Counted from the stretch's first letter, positions 21,401-31,639 are shown. The stretch: DNA of 64,000 bases from Strigamia acuminata (GCA_949358305.1 OX442314.1:44090581-44154580), one strand, 5' to 3'. The notes: generated by a model from the letters alone, not told the origin. Translations and numbers: made by a program.

Positions 21401-22659
21401 CGCTGCGGTTATTGCTGGCAATTGCAGCTAAAAAGAAACTTCGAATTAGGCAGTATGACGTTGAAACGGCATACTTATACGGTCTACTCGATGAGGAAAT
21501 ACATATGTTGCAGCCAGAGGGTTTTGCAGTTCCAGGACAAGAGGACAAGATATGTTTTTTGCAGAAGAGTTTGTATGGATTGCGACAATCCGGCAGATGC
21601 TGGAATAAACGACTAAATCAGGCATTAAAGGACATTGGTTTACAGCGGCTAAAAGGGGATCTGTGTGTCTATACCTGCATCGAGGAAGATTCTTATTTCG
21701 CTGTCGGGATATTCGTGGACGACATCATTGCGATCGGGTCAACAGATGCAGTGATAGATCGTCACATGAACGAATTGGGAAAAATATTCAAACTGATGAA
21801 TATGGGAACACCAAGTCAAATTTTGGGCATGAGAGTGAGCGTGCACAAGAAGGGCATAATGCTCACGCAGGAAGATTACGCCAAGAAGATTGTGAAGAAG
21901 TATGGAATGGACGGTTGCGCGGCAAAGCAAACTCCTTTGCCAATTGACCAAAACCTAGACGTGACAGGAGATTCGAAACCAGTTGACAGAAGCCTTTACC
22001 AAGAAATCCTTGGGAGTTTGATGTATCTAATGCTTGGGTCGAGGCCGGACCTAGCTTATGCTGTGAGCAAGCTATCTACGTTTTCCACCAAGCCGACCGA
22101 GATGCATCTAAACGCTTTGAAGAGAGTACTTCAGTACGTAAAGGGGACAACCCATTATGGAATTCTATTCGACAGGACCCGAGGACCGTTAGAGCTCATG
22201 ACAGATGCAAGTTGGAGCTTCGGACCAGATGCGAGATCTTTCAGCGGTTACATCGTGACGTACGGTGGATCTTTGGTCAGTTGGAAGACCAAAAAGCAAC
22301 AACTTGTAACTTTGTCGTCATGTGAAGCCGAAATTGTGGCGCTTTCCGAGGGGGTCAAGGAGCTCAAGTGGGTGCAGGGACTGATTGCGGAGTTGCAAAT
22401 GGAGAGCATTCAGACGGGACTTAACACCTTCTGCGACAGCAAGTCGGCGATTGACTTCTCTGAAGACGTACAGTTGGGAGAGAGGACAAAGCACCTACTC
22501 AGGAAATATATGTTCATAAAAGATGAAGTTGAAGTGGGTAACATCAAGTTGAATTTTGTTCCAACCGAGGCAATGATGGCAGATCCCTTGACAAAACCTG
22601 TGTCGGGAGAAAAGCTAAAGAAATTTGCAAGAAACATGAAATTTGATTTTAAGGGTTGA
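18457..22659 (+). CDS. gag-pol: Copia Gag-Pol polyprotein, copy B
   Basis: Intact 1400-residue polyprotein. It has CCHC knuckles at 221-234 and 247-260, protease DSGATTH at 320-326, an integrase zinc region with His 470 and His 474 plus Cys 503 and Cys 506, and the D534/D596/E632 triad. Reverse transcriptase has D1001 and FVDD 1086-1089. The RNase H region includes CDSKSA at about 1326 and RTKHL near 1343. An acidic linker (about 775-830, rich in SDED repeats) separates integrase and reverse transcriptase. It is about 98% identical to copy A by eye. All named catalytic residues are present, so it may be functional, but Leu 1069 replaces the usual Pro of the DPC motif. Confidence 0.95.
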   Translation: MADAIQSGSINRIELLSDSNYFLWSMQVEAVLQAKDLWLDVIEGEEPDPDEEEDEWNIWRRKNSQALGIIIVTLSAEQAGMHKGIRSSKELWDRLAERHEGKQADRQIDIGHELTSVKMAKNEDAEHYLNRVDTIAQRSAAAGKNITQKERVYYAIKGLSKKYNHIAKSYYAKRDIKMDDLRRAIRLQASWEDEEEGSENKAYRAFKQRGVRKGRPNGGECYTCGKQGHFARDCKSSTTVRTNDGACYKCGKQGHRARDCWSKGRGRGRGQAQLGRGQGDARGGTVTRYANKFEPKATKTYALNAAMSAADLGKMEWLLDSGATTHLTSRREFLHDFQAERGYVYLAEESAKMESRGNGTVELISHVDGQDVNLNMRNVTYVPTLRGNLISICQLTGEGNKVVFDNKGAEIIAADGVLIGRATLREKMYILQAKSIVMQDFVNRVRDIARPKPGRATPGQREIDNKMLWHARMGHMSQQKMDQVKKSELLKGANYSMCQLPPCKYCIAGKQPRKPFKRTQGTATTRPLELWHADLCGPMEKSIGGSRYALVIIDDYSKYVYCSYLQDKSQAVEEIEFHRQREERTSGLKLDRLRTDNGGEFCGADAEYNWRKIGAKHERTVPYSPQSNGVVEKYNRTLSEKTRTLLKDAHLPDEFWAEAWATAVYTVNRSPTTASPETTPYEIRTGRKPVGIHFRVFGCTGHYHIPKQRRLGKFDQVTRVGIMVGYSANRKAYRLYDEARGHIIESRDVYFEEMARDSKAQEEQIAEMMAQEDTLGDTEGENRRQDLQEEEQDGAIGNDESDEDVVDQSDDDVANESDEDVEQEPDERPVVQARERRPIGTFAERQLRLHGQLQARERILQERGVRRSERIAHKGAGGDVARVIKSLFTPATYTEAVECEERDHWVKAMENEMSSMGIHKVWRLEARSESKKPIKSKWVFRIKLHLDGCIKKYKARLVAVGCGQKPGEDYDRTFAPVMKIQSLRLLLAIAAKKKLRIRQYDVETAYLYGLLDEEIHMLQPEGFAVPGQEDKICFLQKSLYGLRQSGRCWNKRLNQALKDIGLQRLKGDLCVYTCIEEDSYFAVGIFVDDIIAIGSTDAVIDRHMNELGKIFKLMNMGTPSQILGMRVSVHKKGIMLTQEDYAKKIVKKYGMDGCAAKQTPLPIDQNLDVTGDSKPVDRSLYQEILGSLMYLMLGSRPDLAYAVSKLSTFSTKPTEMHLNALKRVLQYVKGTTHYGILFDRTRGPLELMTDASWSFGPDARSFSGYIVTYGGSLVSWKTKKQQLVTLSSCEAEIVALSEGVKELKWVQGLIAELQMESIQTGLNTFCDSKSAIDFSEDVQLGERTKHLLRKYMFIKDEVEVGNIKLNFVPTEAMMADPLTKPVSGEKLKKFARNMKFDFKG

Positions 22660-22708
22660 GTCATGATGTAAAAAGATTCATTTATCATTGTAAAACGAAA
22701 AGGGGATT

Positions 22709-22909
22709 TGTGAGAGTGTGTTTGACAAATGATGTAAATCTGTTTACATATTATTATTTGATCGTGACAACCGTCGTTTTGGTTATGTTTGGTTGTCATG
22801 ACTATCGTTGTTTGTTGTGTGATTGTAATGGTGCCGATGAGAGGTGAAGGAGAATAAAAGTGCCAAAAGTTGTGTTTAAATTACCAAACCGGTATGTTTA
22901 TTTGCCTCA
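22709..22909 (+). repeat. Copia copy B, 3' LTR
   Basis: 201 bp, identical by eye to 17919-18119. It is preceded by a purine-rich tract, AAAAGGGGATT. Confidence 0.92.
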
Positions 22910-23284
22910 GGTACATGAGCTCGAAAATCACCAATTTGTAGCGAAAATCACTAATTTTTAGCAAAAATCACCGATTTTAATCGATTAAACACTGATTTTT
23001 AGCGAAAATCACCAAAAAATCACCAATTTTAAGCGATAAAACACCGATTTTTAGCAAAAATCACCAATTTTTAGCAAAAATCACCAATTTTTAGCAAAAA
23101 TCACCAATTTTTAGCAAAAATCACCAATTTTTAGCAAAAATCACCAATTTTTAGCAAAAATCACCGATTTTAAGCGATAAAACACCGATTTTAAGCGAAA
23201 AATTGGTGATTTTCGCTAAAAATCGGTGTACAGAGTATAGAACACACCGCTCGATCGCCTATCAAAGTACGGTACATGAGCTCA
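22910..23284. repeat. 20-21-bp minisatellite, unit 2, part 2
   Basis: Continuation after the copia insertion, with six near-identical 20-bp monomers at about 23044-23163 and one inverted block near 23203. Confidence 0.9.
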
Positions 23285-24064
23285 AAAATCAGCCAAATCG
23301 GCCAAATCCACCATCATAAAAACTGCTGACCAGCGATGCAACCCACAATCAAATTCTTTATCAACACCGCCCCGTGCCCGTGCCCGTGCCCGTGCCCGTG
23401 CCCGTGCTCGGCCAAGCACGCACCGACAAGTTCGCGGCAAGTTCCTCCTCCGAACCTAACTTTTCGATCGCAGTGCGAATAAATAAACCAGACAAATAAA
23501 AAACGTCAACACGACTCAACACCGACTCATTCGCCTCTCGATGCGCGATGTTTTTGTCGCACCGCACAGAATAATCGAATTATCGCTCCAGACATTGGTG
23601 ACCGCAAAAACAAAACCATCAAACGTTTCTCGAACTTCGAGCATAACCTGAATAAATGAATCCTCCTCTTTTGACAGTATCTGCATGGTTTTCTACGCCA
23701 TTTTCGATCAAAATCAACGCCTAACTCCATCACCTCGATTAAGCCTAAACGGAAATGTGGAAACACGGCGCATGCGTCGACTAAAACGCCGCCTGCCAAG
23801 TACAAATAACACGAATGCGGCGGATGGATGTCTCGGCTAGAGTTGGACAATCAGTTTGGCCACTGGTCGAAGTGTAGGTGAGCATTGACACAAATGCACG
23901 TGCAAAACACACACACACTCACTCTTCGATGATTCCGTGGAATCGATTCGCGTTGGAATCGAACGAGTGTTTCGGACAGAATCATCGGCCAAATCTGCCG
24001 CACTACCGTACGTCCTTTAATTTTAAATTGCGGATTAATTAATATGCGAAATAAGACGATTTAG
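23285..24064. other. Right subterminal conserved zone, unit 2
   Basis: Matches 10541-11310 and contains a longer GTGCCC run (about 23373-23406) and a short CA run (about 23908-23918). The possible 56-residue frame is at 23516-23686 on the minus strand. The internal duplication found in unit 1 is absent. Confidence 0.6.
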
Positions 24065-24093
24065 GGGGTCACTACAAAACACAGGGTACACCC
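24065..24093 (-). repeat. Right inverted repeat, unit 2, inner part
   Basis: First 29 bases of the right 65-bp repeat, cut by the Ty3/mdg4 insertion. It continues at 29505-29545 after the 5-bp duplication CACCC. Confidence 0.85.
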
Positions 24094-24318
24094 TGTAGAA
24101 TATGTCCCAAATAAATTGGTTTCGTTACGAATAATTGACTCCGACTCTGTATATCAACATCCCTCTGTAGCTACGAACATGGAATGAATCGTTCTGTTTC
24201 TCTTTATTGCTAGGTTACACACGGATTTGCCTCGTACAAAATGATTCTTAGTTATTCACATTGTTTCCGACATTTTCCATTATTGGTATTAAATATATGA
24301 AGTCAAGGTTACACAACA
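24094..24318 (-). repeat. Ty3/mdg4 element 1, 3' LTR
   Basis: 225 bp. On the minus strand it is preceded by the polypurine tract AGTGGGGAGG (about 24319-24328). Confidence 0.92.
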
Positions 24319-24428
24319 CCTCCCCACTTCATATTTACAGTAAATGCTATAGTAACGTTCGATACATTTTAAATTTTGCAATATTGTCTAATTTTAATTA
24401 AAACTAATCTTTTTAAAGTTTCGTCTCT

Positions 24429-27400
24429 TTAACTTTTCCTTCTCAAGGTAACATTCTTGCTTGGTAAGTCTTGCATTACAGGATCCGCTGTCGATGAAGT
24501 TCCTGCCTGCATCAAATCATCGATCGGCTCTGCCTCGTCCAGTATTGGCTCTAACCGCATCATATCGGCCACCCTAGTTCCTTGCTTGGACTGTCTTGGC
24601 TGGGAAAGCGGCCGATGATAAGCTGGAATTAAATCTTGGACGTCGTCTACTTCTTCCTCCCCAGACGACTCTTCACGATAAAATGGGTTTAAATTTCTTG
24701 TGACACGAGCAACCGATCTGAGCGGAGTCAACGGGTGCTGATCAATCGGCACTCTGACCACTCGCCCTCCCAAAGCTTCTGTGATTTCAGGCGGGGTCAT
24801 GCCGACCGCTGACAATCGCAGCGTCGAATCTCTTGCAGGCTGGGCTGGGAGACCCGCAATATCCACAACCAACTCAGGTAACGGTGCCCCCTCCATTGGT
24901 GGCACGGCTGCAATTTCAAGTGGTTGAGGATCCGCAACCGGCGGAATTATTGGCCTAACTGCAAGTGGAGGTGCTGGCTTCGCCAATCTTCTGTAAATAG
25001 TAGGTAAAATTAGCGGGGTTTGGGTTTCCGGCGTTACCGTCGGGAATGTTGTGGTATTTCGTGGCATTCCTGCCCCGATCGTATCTGTCACTTCTCGTCT
25101 TCGCAAATGATTAATGTGTCTGACCATCTCTTTAGCCGACTCTACATCCTTGACCACGTACACCACATCACCTCTACGCTCGATGACCACTCCAGCCTTC
25201 CACGGCGGTTTCATCGCCGGAAAAGTTTTCCACCAAACCGCCTGACCCAATTCAAAAACTCTCTCGAGACTTGCACCTCTGGGCTCCCATTCGACCGTCC
25301 TTGGCTTGACCAGATCAATATGGGTAAAAAGTTGCCGCCCCATAAAGGCCATTGCCGGAGACTTATCGCCCTTGCCTCTAAAATTCGTATGTTGAAACAA
25401 GGACAGCCGCAGTAACCTCAGCTCGATATTCCCAGTTTGAAATTTGACCAGCTTTTCCTTGACCCAACGCACGGCCCTTTCTGCTAAACCATTGCTGGCC
25501 GGATGGTATGGGGGTGAAAAGATGTGAATAATCCCATTCTTCATCAAAAACTGCTCAAATTCCGATGACGCAAACTGGGGTCCATTATCACTTACAACCA
25601 CATGTGGAATCCCAAAAGTACTAAATATGCGGCGAAGTATCCAAATCGTTGATGAGGAAGTGGCGGTCTTGGTCGCATGGGCCTCGATCCAGCCCGAATA
25701 AGCATCTGCCAGGATCAGGACCATGTGTGCCAAAATCGGGCCGGCATAGTCAATGTGGACACGGAGCCAAGGCGCTTCCGCTTTTGGCCATGAAACTGAA
25801 GTAAGTCGCGGGGGTGTCGTCCTATTCTGTGCGCATAATTCGCACCGCTGAGCAAAAGTATCAATGTCCGCCGACATTCCCACCCACCATACGACGCTCC
25901 GTGCCCTCTTTTTCATCGCCACAATGCCGGGGTGGCCCTCGTGCAGCAACTTCAGCATCTGGGGACGCAACTCTTTCGGTATTACAACTCTCTGCCCCCA
26001 CAGAAGGACACCCAGGACCAGACTAAATTCGTCATAATTCTCCAAAAAGAATTTTAAAGCTGGGGCCTCTTGCAAACGTGATTTGTCACCCGTTCTCATT
26101 GCTGCCGTCACCACCTTCAGGTCATTATCTGATTCCGTTGCTTGCGCCACATCCTTTGCCAGTAAAAGATCTTCTCTTTGAAGGTCCACCAAAAATAACG
26201 GATATTCCTCCCTCTCTCTGGCTGGCGGATCAACTGGAAACCTGCTCAAAACATCAGCATTTTGATTATCTTCACCTTTCCTGTAGCATAAGGTGTAATC
26301 ATATGCTGCTAGTGTTAAAGCCCAGCGCATCATTCGGGGGCTAATCACTACCGGTATTGGCTTGTCTGGTCCCAATATACCCAACAAGGGTTTATGGTCG
26401 GTGAACACAGTGAAACGTCTGCCCATCAAGTAGGAATGAAACTTTTTCACCGCAAAAATTATGGAAAGGGCCTCACGATCGATTTGAGCGTAGTTTACCT
26501 CCGCCCTATTGAGGGACCTGGACGCATATGCTACCGGCAGTTCACGTAACTGGTCATCCAAATGGGCCAAAACTGCCCCCACCCCGTAGGGTGAGGCGTC
26601 AGTTGCCACCACGACCGGTCTGTCCAAATCATAAAAGGTAAGGATTGGTGCGTTTGTCAATGCACTCTTTACTCCATCAAAAGACTTCTGCCGTCTCTCA
26701 TTCCACAACCAGACCACATCTGCGCATAACAACTCGTAAAGTGGGGCTGCCCGAGTTGCCAAATTACTAACAAAACTTGCATAAAATGCAACAATTCCCA
26801 GGAAGGTCCGCAAGCCCTTAACATCATGAGGTGCCTTCATCTTCACAATCGCCTCGATCCTTGAAGAAATTGGTTCCACCCCTTCCTCAGATATGCGGAA
26901 ACCCAAAAAGTTCAACACCTTTTTGCAAAATAAGCATTTTTCTCTGGCCAACCTTAAACCTTTCTTCATCAACTTGGTAAAAATTAACTCCAATATCACT
27001 AAGTGCTCCTCCATCGACCACGTCGCAATTAAAATGTCGTCGAGGTAAATAAATATCCGAGGAACTCCCGCAAGGACCAACTCCATGATTCTTTGGAAAA
27101 TACCGGCTGAAGGCATGGTGCCAAATGGCAGTCTTGTGACGGCCATCAGCCCCCTAATCGTATTTACCGCTGCTATCATCGCCGATTTCTCTGACAAAGG
27201 TACTTGTAAGTATGCTTGCTTCAAATCCAACGTTGAGAAAATTCTCGCTCTCCCAATCGAAGCCAACAAGTCCGAGATTTTCGGCAGCGGGTAGGGGTCC
27301 GGCTGGAGGCTGGAGTTCACCGTCGAGCGGTAATCCCCGCACAACCTCACGCCGCCGTCTTTCTTTCGAACTGTCACCAAAGGGGTTGCCCAAGCTGAAA

Positions 27401-29102
27401 AGGCCACCGGCTTAAAAACTCCTTGCTGCACCAATCTGTCTATTTCTAACGACACCGCTTCCCTCAACGGGAAAGGGACAGGCCTTGGCCTGTAAAACTT
27501 GGGGGTAGCATCCGGCCTGAGTACCAACTCGATCGGCTCTCCGGAATACGTTCCCAGCTCCTCATCAAACACCTTCATGCATCGTTTCAAAACTTCATCC
27601 AATTTACGTACCACTTCATCACTATTATCTTTATTCTCTTCAATTTGCTTTATCGTTTTAAGTTGTTTTTCATTAATGTCGCTACTGCTCTCCATTGCAG
27701 ACCGCTGGCTCGCCGCTTTCAACATCAGCGCCAAACCAAACAAATGAACCAAATCGCGCCCAAGCAGACTCGGACCACGGCGGCCCACAATAGTGAAGTC
27801 CGCCACCCGTCTCACTCCCGCTATGTCTACTTGTAACTGGATCGTGCCAAAAACTTCTATTGGCTGATGTTGATACGCAAAAAGGCGCGTCCCGATTTGT
27901 CTGATCTGCTGCATTGTGGCCAGCCCTTGTACTAACAACGTATTAAAATCTGCGATATTAATGACTGATTTCTCACTCCCTGTGTCCAGTTGCATGTCAA
28001 ACAGTCCATTATTCAGCTTCACCTGAACCATCAAAGGCGGCTGCTTTAAACTGCTGGCTTGCAGCTGAAACAATGCAAAGTCCTCCTCTTCTTCGTGTAA
28101 CTCGTTCACCGGCACTCGCAACTGCTTCCAGTCATCATCGGCAGCTGCGCCCGCAGTGAAACCGACCTTCTCTTCAGAGGGGAACGACGGCTGACAATCC
28201 ACTTCTCTGGCTACGGCATTCTTCTTCGACCATACAGACGAAGTTCGCGTTCCTCCCAGACCATCCGTAACAGGGGGACCACTTTGCACGTATTCAAAAG
28301 GGCAGTCCCGCACGTAATGGGGCCCACCGCAACGAAAACATCTCACCGGAGTACCATCTCTCTTCATAGGTGGCAGCCCGCGGCCACCGCCCGCCGCCGG
28401 TCCGCCTCTCGATAGCTGCGCTGCTCCACCTCGCTGCGCACGCCCCTGCGTGCCGCGAAAAAAACCTGGCGATCCACGTCCTCTCTGAGGCGCTCTTCGG
28501 AGTCCCGACGCCAACTGTAGCACCGCTGACGATGACGCTCGCGCTACCTCCAGTACTGGCAGCGGTTCCTCCGTCCCCGTCGCGGCCATATGCGCCATCT
28601 CATGCGCGACTGCGAGTTTTGTCATTTCGCTAACTGTAATAGGCATTTTTAACAAGATCTCACGTACTAAAGTCGTGTTCCTGGTTCCCCTGATGACTTG
28701 GTCTATAATTGCGCTGTCTACCTCCGTCTTGGTCGCGAAGTTACATCTCTGTGCCATGACTCTGAGTTCTGCGATGAATTTCTCCACCGATTCACCTTCG
28801 AGCCGCCTCTTCGCCCCCAACTTCTGCCGAGCCATATACGGCGTGTCAACTGAACTATAGTAAGTGTCCATCGCCTCGAGAATCTCTTCTACCTTCATTG
28901 TCGCCAACAACTTTGGCGCGACCAGACGTTTCATCCTGTCGTACGTGATCGTCCCCACTGTCGTCAGTAACAGGGGGACCTGCTTATCGTCGGCCACGTC
29001 GTTCAGCGCCACAAACATGGTAAAAGTTTCCCGCCACGAGATCCATTCCTGCAGCGACGACCCCGCAAACGGCAGCAAGCTGCCTAGCATAAGCTGCGCC
29101 AT
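24429..29102 (-). CDS. gag-pol: Ty3/mdg4 element 1 Gag-Pol polyprotein
   Basis: A single 1557-residue frame. Gag (about 1-250) ends in a CCHC knuckle, CFRCGGPHYVRDC, near residue 253. Retropepsin DTGS is near 370, reverse transcriptase has YLDD near 684, and RNase H has TDASPYG near 830. Integrase has a zinc domain (GHPGIVAMKK ... CELC) and the catalytic residues in HIDYAGP (about 1112), SDNGPQF (about 1170) and GLAERAV (about 1206), with D-35-E spacing. A proline-rich C-terminal tail of about 200 residues follows. Organisation in one frame and the integrase sequence suggest a Mag or K02A2.6-type lineage, from memory. No disabling change was seen. Confidence 0.93.
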   Translation of the reverse strand: MAQLMLGSLLPFAGSSLQEWISWRETFTMFVALNDVADDKQVPLLLTTVGTITYDRMKRLVAPKLLATMKVEEILEAMDTYYSSVDTPYMARQKLGAKRRLEGESVEKFIAELRVMAQRCNFATKTEVDSAIIDQVIRGTRNTTLVREILLKMPITVSEMTKLAVAHEMAHMAATGTEEPLPVLEVARASSSAVLQLASGLRRAPQRGRGSPGFFRGTQGRAQRGGAAQLSRGGPAAGGGRGLPPMKRDGTPVRCFRCGGPHYVRDCPFEYVQSGPPVTDGLGGTRTSSVWSKKNAVAREVDCQPSFPSEEKVGFTAGAAADDDWKQLRVPVNELHEEEEDFALFQLQASSLKQPPLMVQVKLNNGLFDMQLDTGSEKSVINIADFNTLLVQGLATMQQIRQIGTRLFAYQHQPIEVFGTIQLQVDIAGVRRVADFTIVGRRGPSLLGRDLVHLFGLALMLKAASQRSAMESSSDINEKQLKTIKQIEENKDNSDEVVRKLDEVLKRCMKVFDEELGTYSGEPIELVLRPDATPKFYRPRPVPFPLREAVSLEIDRLVQQGVFKPVAFSAWATPLVTVRKKDGGVRLCGDYRSTVNSSLQPDPYPLPKISDLLASIGRARIFSTLDLKQAYLQVPLSEKSAMIAAVNTIRGLMAVTRLPFGTMPSAGIFQRIMELVLAGVPRIFIYLDDILIATWSMEEHLVILELIFTKLMKKGLRLAREKCLFCKKVLNFLGFRISEEGVEPISSRIEAIVKMKAPHDVKGLRTFLGIVAFYASFVSNLATRAAPLYELLCADVVWLWNERRQKSFDGVKSALTNAPILTFYDLDRPVVVATDASPYGVGAVLAHLDDQLRELPVAYASRSLNRAEVNYAQIDREALSIIFAVKKFHSYLMGRRFTVFTDHKPLLGILGPDKPIPVVISPRMMRWALTLAAYDYTLCYRKGEDNQNADVLSRFPVDPPAREREEYPLFLVDLQREDLLLAKDVAQATESDNDLKVVTAAMRTGDKSRLQEAPALKFFLENYDEFSLVLGVLLWGQRVVIPKELRPQMLKLLHEGHPGIVAMKKRARSVVWWVGMSADIDTFAQRCELCAQNRTTPPRLTSVSWPKAEAPWLRVHIDYAGPILAHMVLILADAYSGWIEAHATKTATSSSTIWILRRIFSTFGIPHVVVSDNGPQFASSEFEQFLMKNGIIHIFSPPYHPASNGLAERAVRWVKEKLVKFQTGNIELRLLRLSLFQHTNFRGKGDKSPAMAFMGRQLFTHIDLVKPRTVEWEPRGASLERVFELGQAVWWKTFPAMKPPWKAGVVIERRGDVVYVVKDVESAKEMVRHINHLRRREVTDTIGAGMPRNTTTFPTVTPETQTPLILPTIYRRLAKPAPPLAVRPIIPPVADPQPLEIAAVPPMEGAPLPELVVDIAGLPAQPARDSTLRLSAVGMTPPEITEALGGRVVRVPIDQHPLTPLRSVARVTRNLNPFYREESSGEEEVDDVQDLIPAYHRPLSQPRQSKQGTRVADMMRLEPILDEAEPIDDLMQAGTSSTADPVMQDLPSKNVTLRRKS

Positions 29103-29279
29103 CGTCTTCCTTCCTCTACAGTCAAACTAAGAATCGCTTGGCTTACTGTCCAAACTTCCTGGAACACCCGTGTTCCAAGGCTATTCGATCCGGAACGACG
29201 TCTGGCTACTCTCAAAAACCTGACTTCTTCAAACAAAACGTATTCTTCACAGGAATCTTCCAAGCATCGTGGATACCAT

Positions 29280-29504
29280 TGTAGAATATGTCCCAAATAA
29301 ATTGGTTTCGTTACGAATAATTGACTCCGACTCTGTATATCAACATCCCTCTGTAGCTACGAACATGGAATGAATCGTTCTGTTTCTCTTTATTGCTAGG
29401 TTACACACGGATTTGCCTCGTACAAAATGATTCTTAGTTATTCACATTGTTTCCGACATTTTCCATTATTGGTATTAAATATATGAAGTCAAGGTTACAC
29501 AACA
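29280..29504 (-). repeat. Ty3/mdg4 element 1, 5' LTR
   Basis: 225 bp, identical by eye to 24094-24318. After one base the minus strand reads TGGTATCCACGATG, a candidate primer binding site whose tRNA I cannot name. Confidence 0.92.
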
Positions 29505-29545
29505 CACCCCAAATGGGGTACCCCATGGGGTATATCCCAAAGTCC

Positions 29546-31574
29546 TGGAATGTGTAATAAATAAATAAAAATTACTAAAATAATTGAAATAAAAATTACG
29601 AAAAAAAAATTTAAATTACATACAAAAATATGACATTACATGTTAAAAATCACAAAAATCAATTTTTTTTACTGACAAATCACAGAAATTTATTTTTTGA
29701 CTCACAAATCACAAAAATCAATTTTTTGACTAAAAATCTATGATTTTATTCAACAATAAATTTTTAAAAAACATTACAATTTGATATAAAAAATCGATAA
29801 AAATGGAGAAAGAACGATAAAAATCGGTAAAAATCGATAAAAATGGAGAAAAGACGATAAAAATCGGTAAAAATCGATAAAAATCGGTAAAAATCGATAA
29901 AAATGGAGAAAAAAACGATAAAAATCGGTAAAAATCGGTAAAAATCGATAAAAATCGATAAAAATCGGTAAAAATCAATAACAATCGGTAAAAATCGATA
30001 AAAATCGGCAAAAATTGATAAAAATCGGTAAAAATCAATAAAAATCGGTAAAAATCGGTAAAAATTGTTAAAAATCGGTAAAAATCGATAAAAATCGGTA
30101 AAAATCGTTAAAAATCGGTAAAAAATTGATAAAAATAGAGAAAAAACAATAAAAATCGGTAAAAATCAATAAAAATCGGTAAAAATCGATAAAAATCGGT
30201 AAAAATTGATAAAAATCGATTAAAATCAATAAAAATCGGTAAAAATCGATAAAAATCGGTAAAAATCGATAAAAATCGGTAAAAATCGATAAAAATCGGT
30301 AAAAATTGATAAAAATAGAGAAAAAACGATAAAAATCGATAAAAATCGGTAAAAATCAATAAAAATCGATAAAAATTGGTAAAAATTGATAAAAATCGAT
30401 AAAAATCAATAAAAATTAATAAAAATCGGTAAAAATCGATAAAAATCGGTAAAAATCGATAAAAATCGGTAAAAATCGATAAAAATCGGTAAAAATCGTT
30501 AAAAATCGGTAAAAATCGGTAAAAATCGATAAAAATTGGTAAAAAATGTTAAAACCGATTTTTATCGTTTTTTCCCCATTTTTATCGATTTTTACCAATT
30601 TTTATAGTTTTTTCTCTATTTTTATCGATTTTTACCGATTTTTATCGTTTTTTTTCCATTTTTATCGATTTTTTATATTGAATTGTAATGTTTTTTAAAG
30701 ATTTATTGTTGAATAAAATCATCGATTTTTGAGTCAAAAAATTTATTTTTGTGATTTTTGTGATGTTTCACATGTGCAGGCCTTTCTCACACGGACCATG
30801 CACATGAAATGCATCATTTGTAATGTCGTGTAAATCGTAAAAATAGAAGTTAAGCAAATATAACCACAGCGATGGAATAAATAAATAATAAATTAATTAA
30901 ATGAAGAAAAAGCACATGGGTACATCGTTTACTTAACAGTAAAGTAAACATTTTGCTGCAAATTGATCGCAATTTTCCCTAGAATGTAAACATCTATTCG
31001 CTAATTTTCAATTAGTGTTGCCTTAGTGATCTCGGTCCGCTAATTATACAACAAACATTGACCAAAGAACTAAGAATTTTCAGGCAGACCTCCAATAGAG
31101 TGCTGTGGGTGCACAATGAGAGGAAATATCAATACAAAATGTGTAAATAAAAATTATTTCAGAAAAAAAACAAATTATTTGAGAAGGAAACAAATTAGTT
31201 TGGTCTAAATACAAAGTTTTTAGGTGTCAATAAATTTTATTGGTGAGAAATTCATGCTTTTTCGTGTAAAAACAAATTTTCTTGTCCTACATTTACACGC
31301 ATTGGATTAAACAGTCCAAAAATCGTTTTTGGCGCCATACTATTGCCCAAGATGCATAGAGCGATGTGATTGGCCATGGGGACAATTATTATTGATCACT
31401 TATGTCTGGGTTTCAAGCTATATGAAGGGTAGTTGAAAAATGTGAGACAGACAGTAACACAAATGAAATTTTCGTTGTTTTGAATGAAAACATTTGAAAT
31501 TTTTATTTTTTTTTAGATAACAAAAAAATTGTTACGTAATAATTATTACATTTATGACTATTTGTTTATTTTTA
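29546..31574. other. Link region between unit 2 and unit 3 segments
   Basis: Same order as link 1: AT-rich DNA, 10-bp minisatellite, inverted arm and conserved tail. It is longer mainly because the minisatellite is expanded. No gene is supported. Confidence 0.7.
29795..30680. repeat. 10-bp minisatellite with inverted arm, link 2
   Basis: About 750 bp of AAAAATCGRT-type units followed by about 130 bp of inverse. Long open frames across it (repeating Phe-Tyr-Arg-Phe-Leu on the minus strand) are products of the repeat and are not genes. Confidence 0.9.
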
Positions 31575-31639
31575 GGACTTTGGGGTATACCCCATGGGGT
31601 ACCCCATTTGGGGTGTACCCTGTGTTTTGTAGTGACCCC
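31575..31639 (+). repeat. 65-bp inverted repeat, left end, unit 3
   Basis: Identical by eye to 433-497. Confidence 0.85.

Larger units (their letters stand above)
17919..22909 (+). mobile_element. Ty1/copia LTR retrotransposon, copy B
   Basis: Complete 4991-bp element on the plus strand, the same length as copy A. The target duplication is GGTAC (17914-17918 and 22910-22914). The empty site AAAGTACGGTACATGAGCTC is present several times in unit 1 (for example near 9507, 9765 and 10217), which confirms the boundaries exactly. Confidence 0.96.
24094..29504 (-). mobile_element. Ty3/mdg4 (gypsy) LTR retrotransposon 1
   Basis: Complete 5411-bp element on the minus strand. It has 225-bp LTRs, TGT...ACA ends and a target duplication CACCC (24089-24093 and 29505-29509). 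The intact right inverted repeats of units 1 and 3 show the empty site. The LTRs are identical by eye, so the insertion is recent. Confidence 0.95.
13451..29545. mobile_element. Inverted-repeat-bounded DNA transposon-like segment, unit 2
   Basis: Same ends as the unit 1 segment. The right inverted repeat is split by a Ty3/mdg4 insertion (24065-24093 plus 29505-29545). Without that element and the copia copy it is about 5.7 kb. It carries the fullest version of the captured uncharacterised gene and no transposase. Confidence 0.55.
13019..31142. repeat. Tandem array unit 2
   Basis: Second copy of the unit, 18.1 kb long because it carries a copia element (17919-22909) and a Ty3/mdg4 element (24094-29504). 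With both removed it is about 7.7 kb, close to unit 1. It retains the longest version of the uncharacterised captured gene (15425-16767). It lacks the TTTA microsatellite seen in the other three units. Confidence 0.85.

Noticed and set aside
29730-30598. Long minus-strand frames with repeating Phe-Tyr-Arg-Phe-Leu
   Set aside because: They are direct translations of the 10-bp minisatellite, recur in link 3, and have no other coding character.
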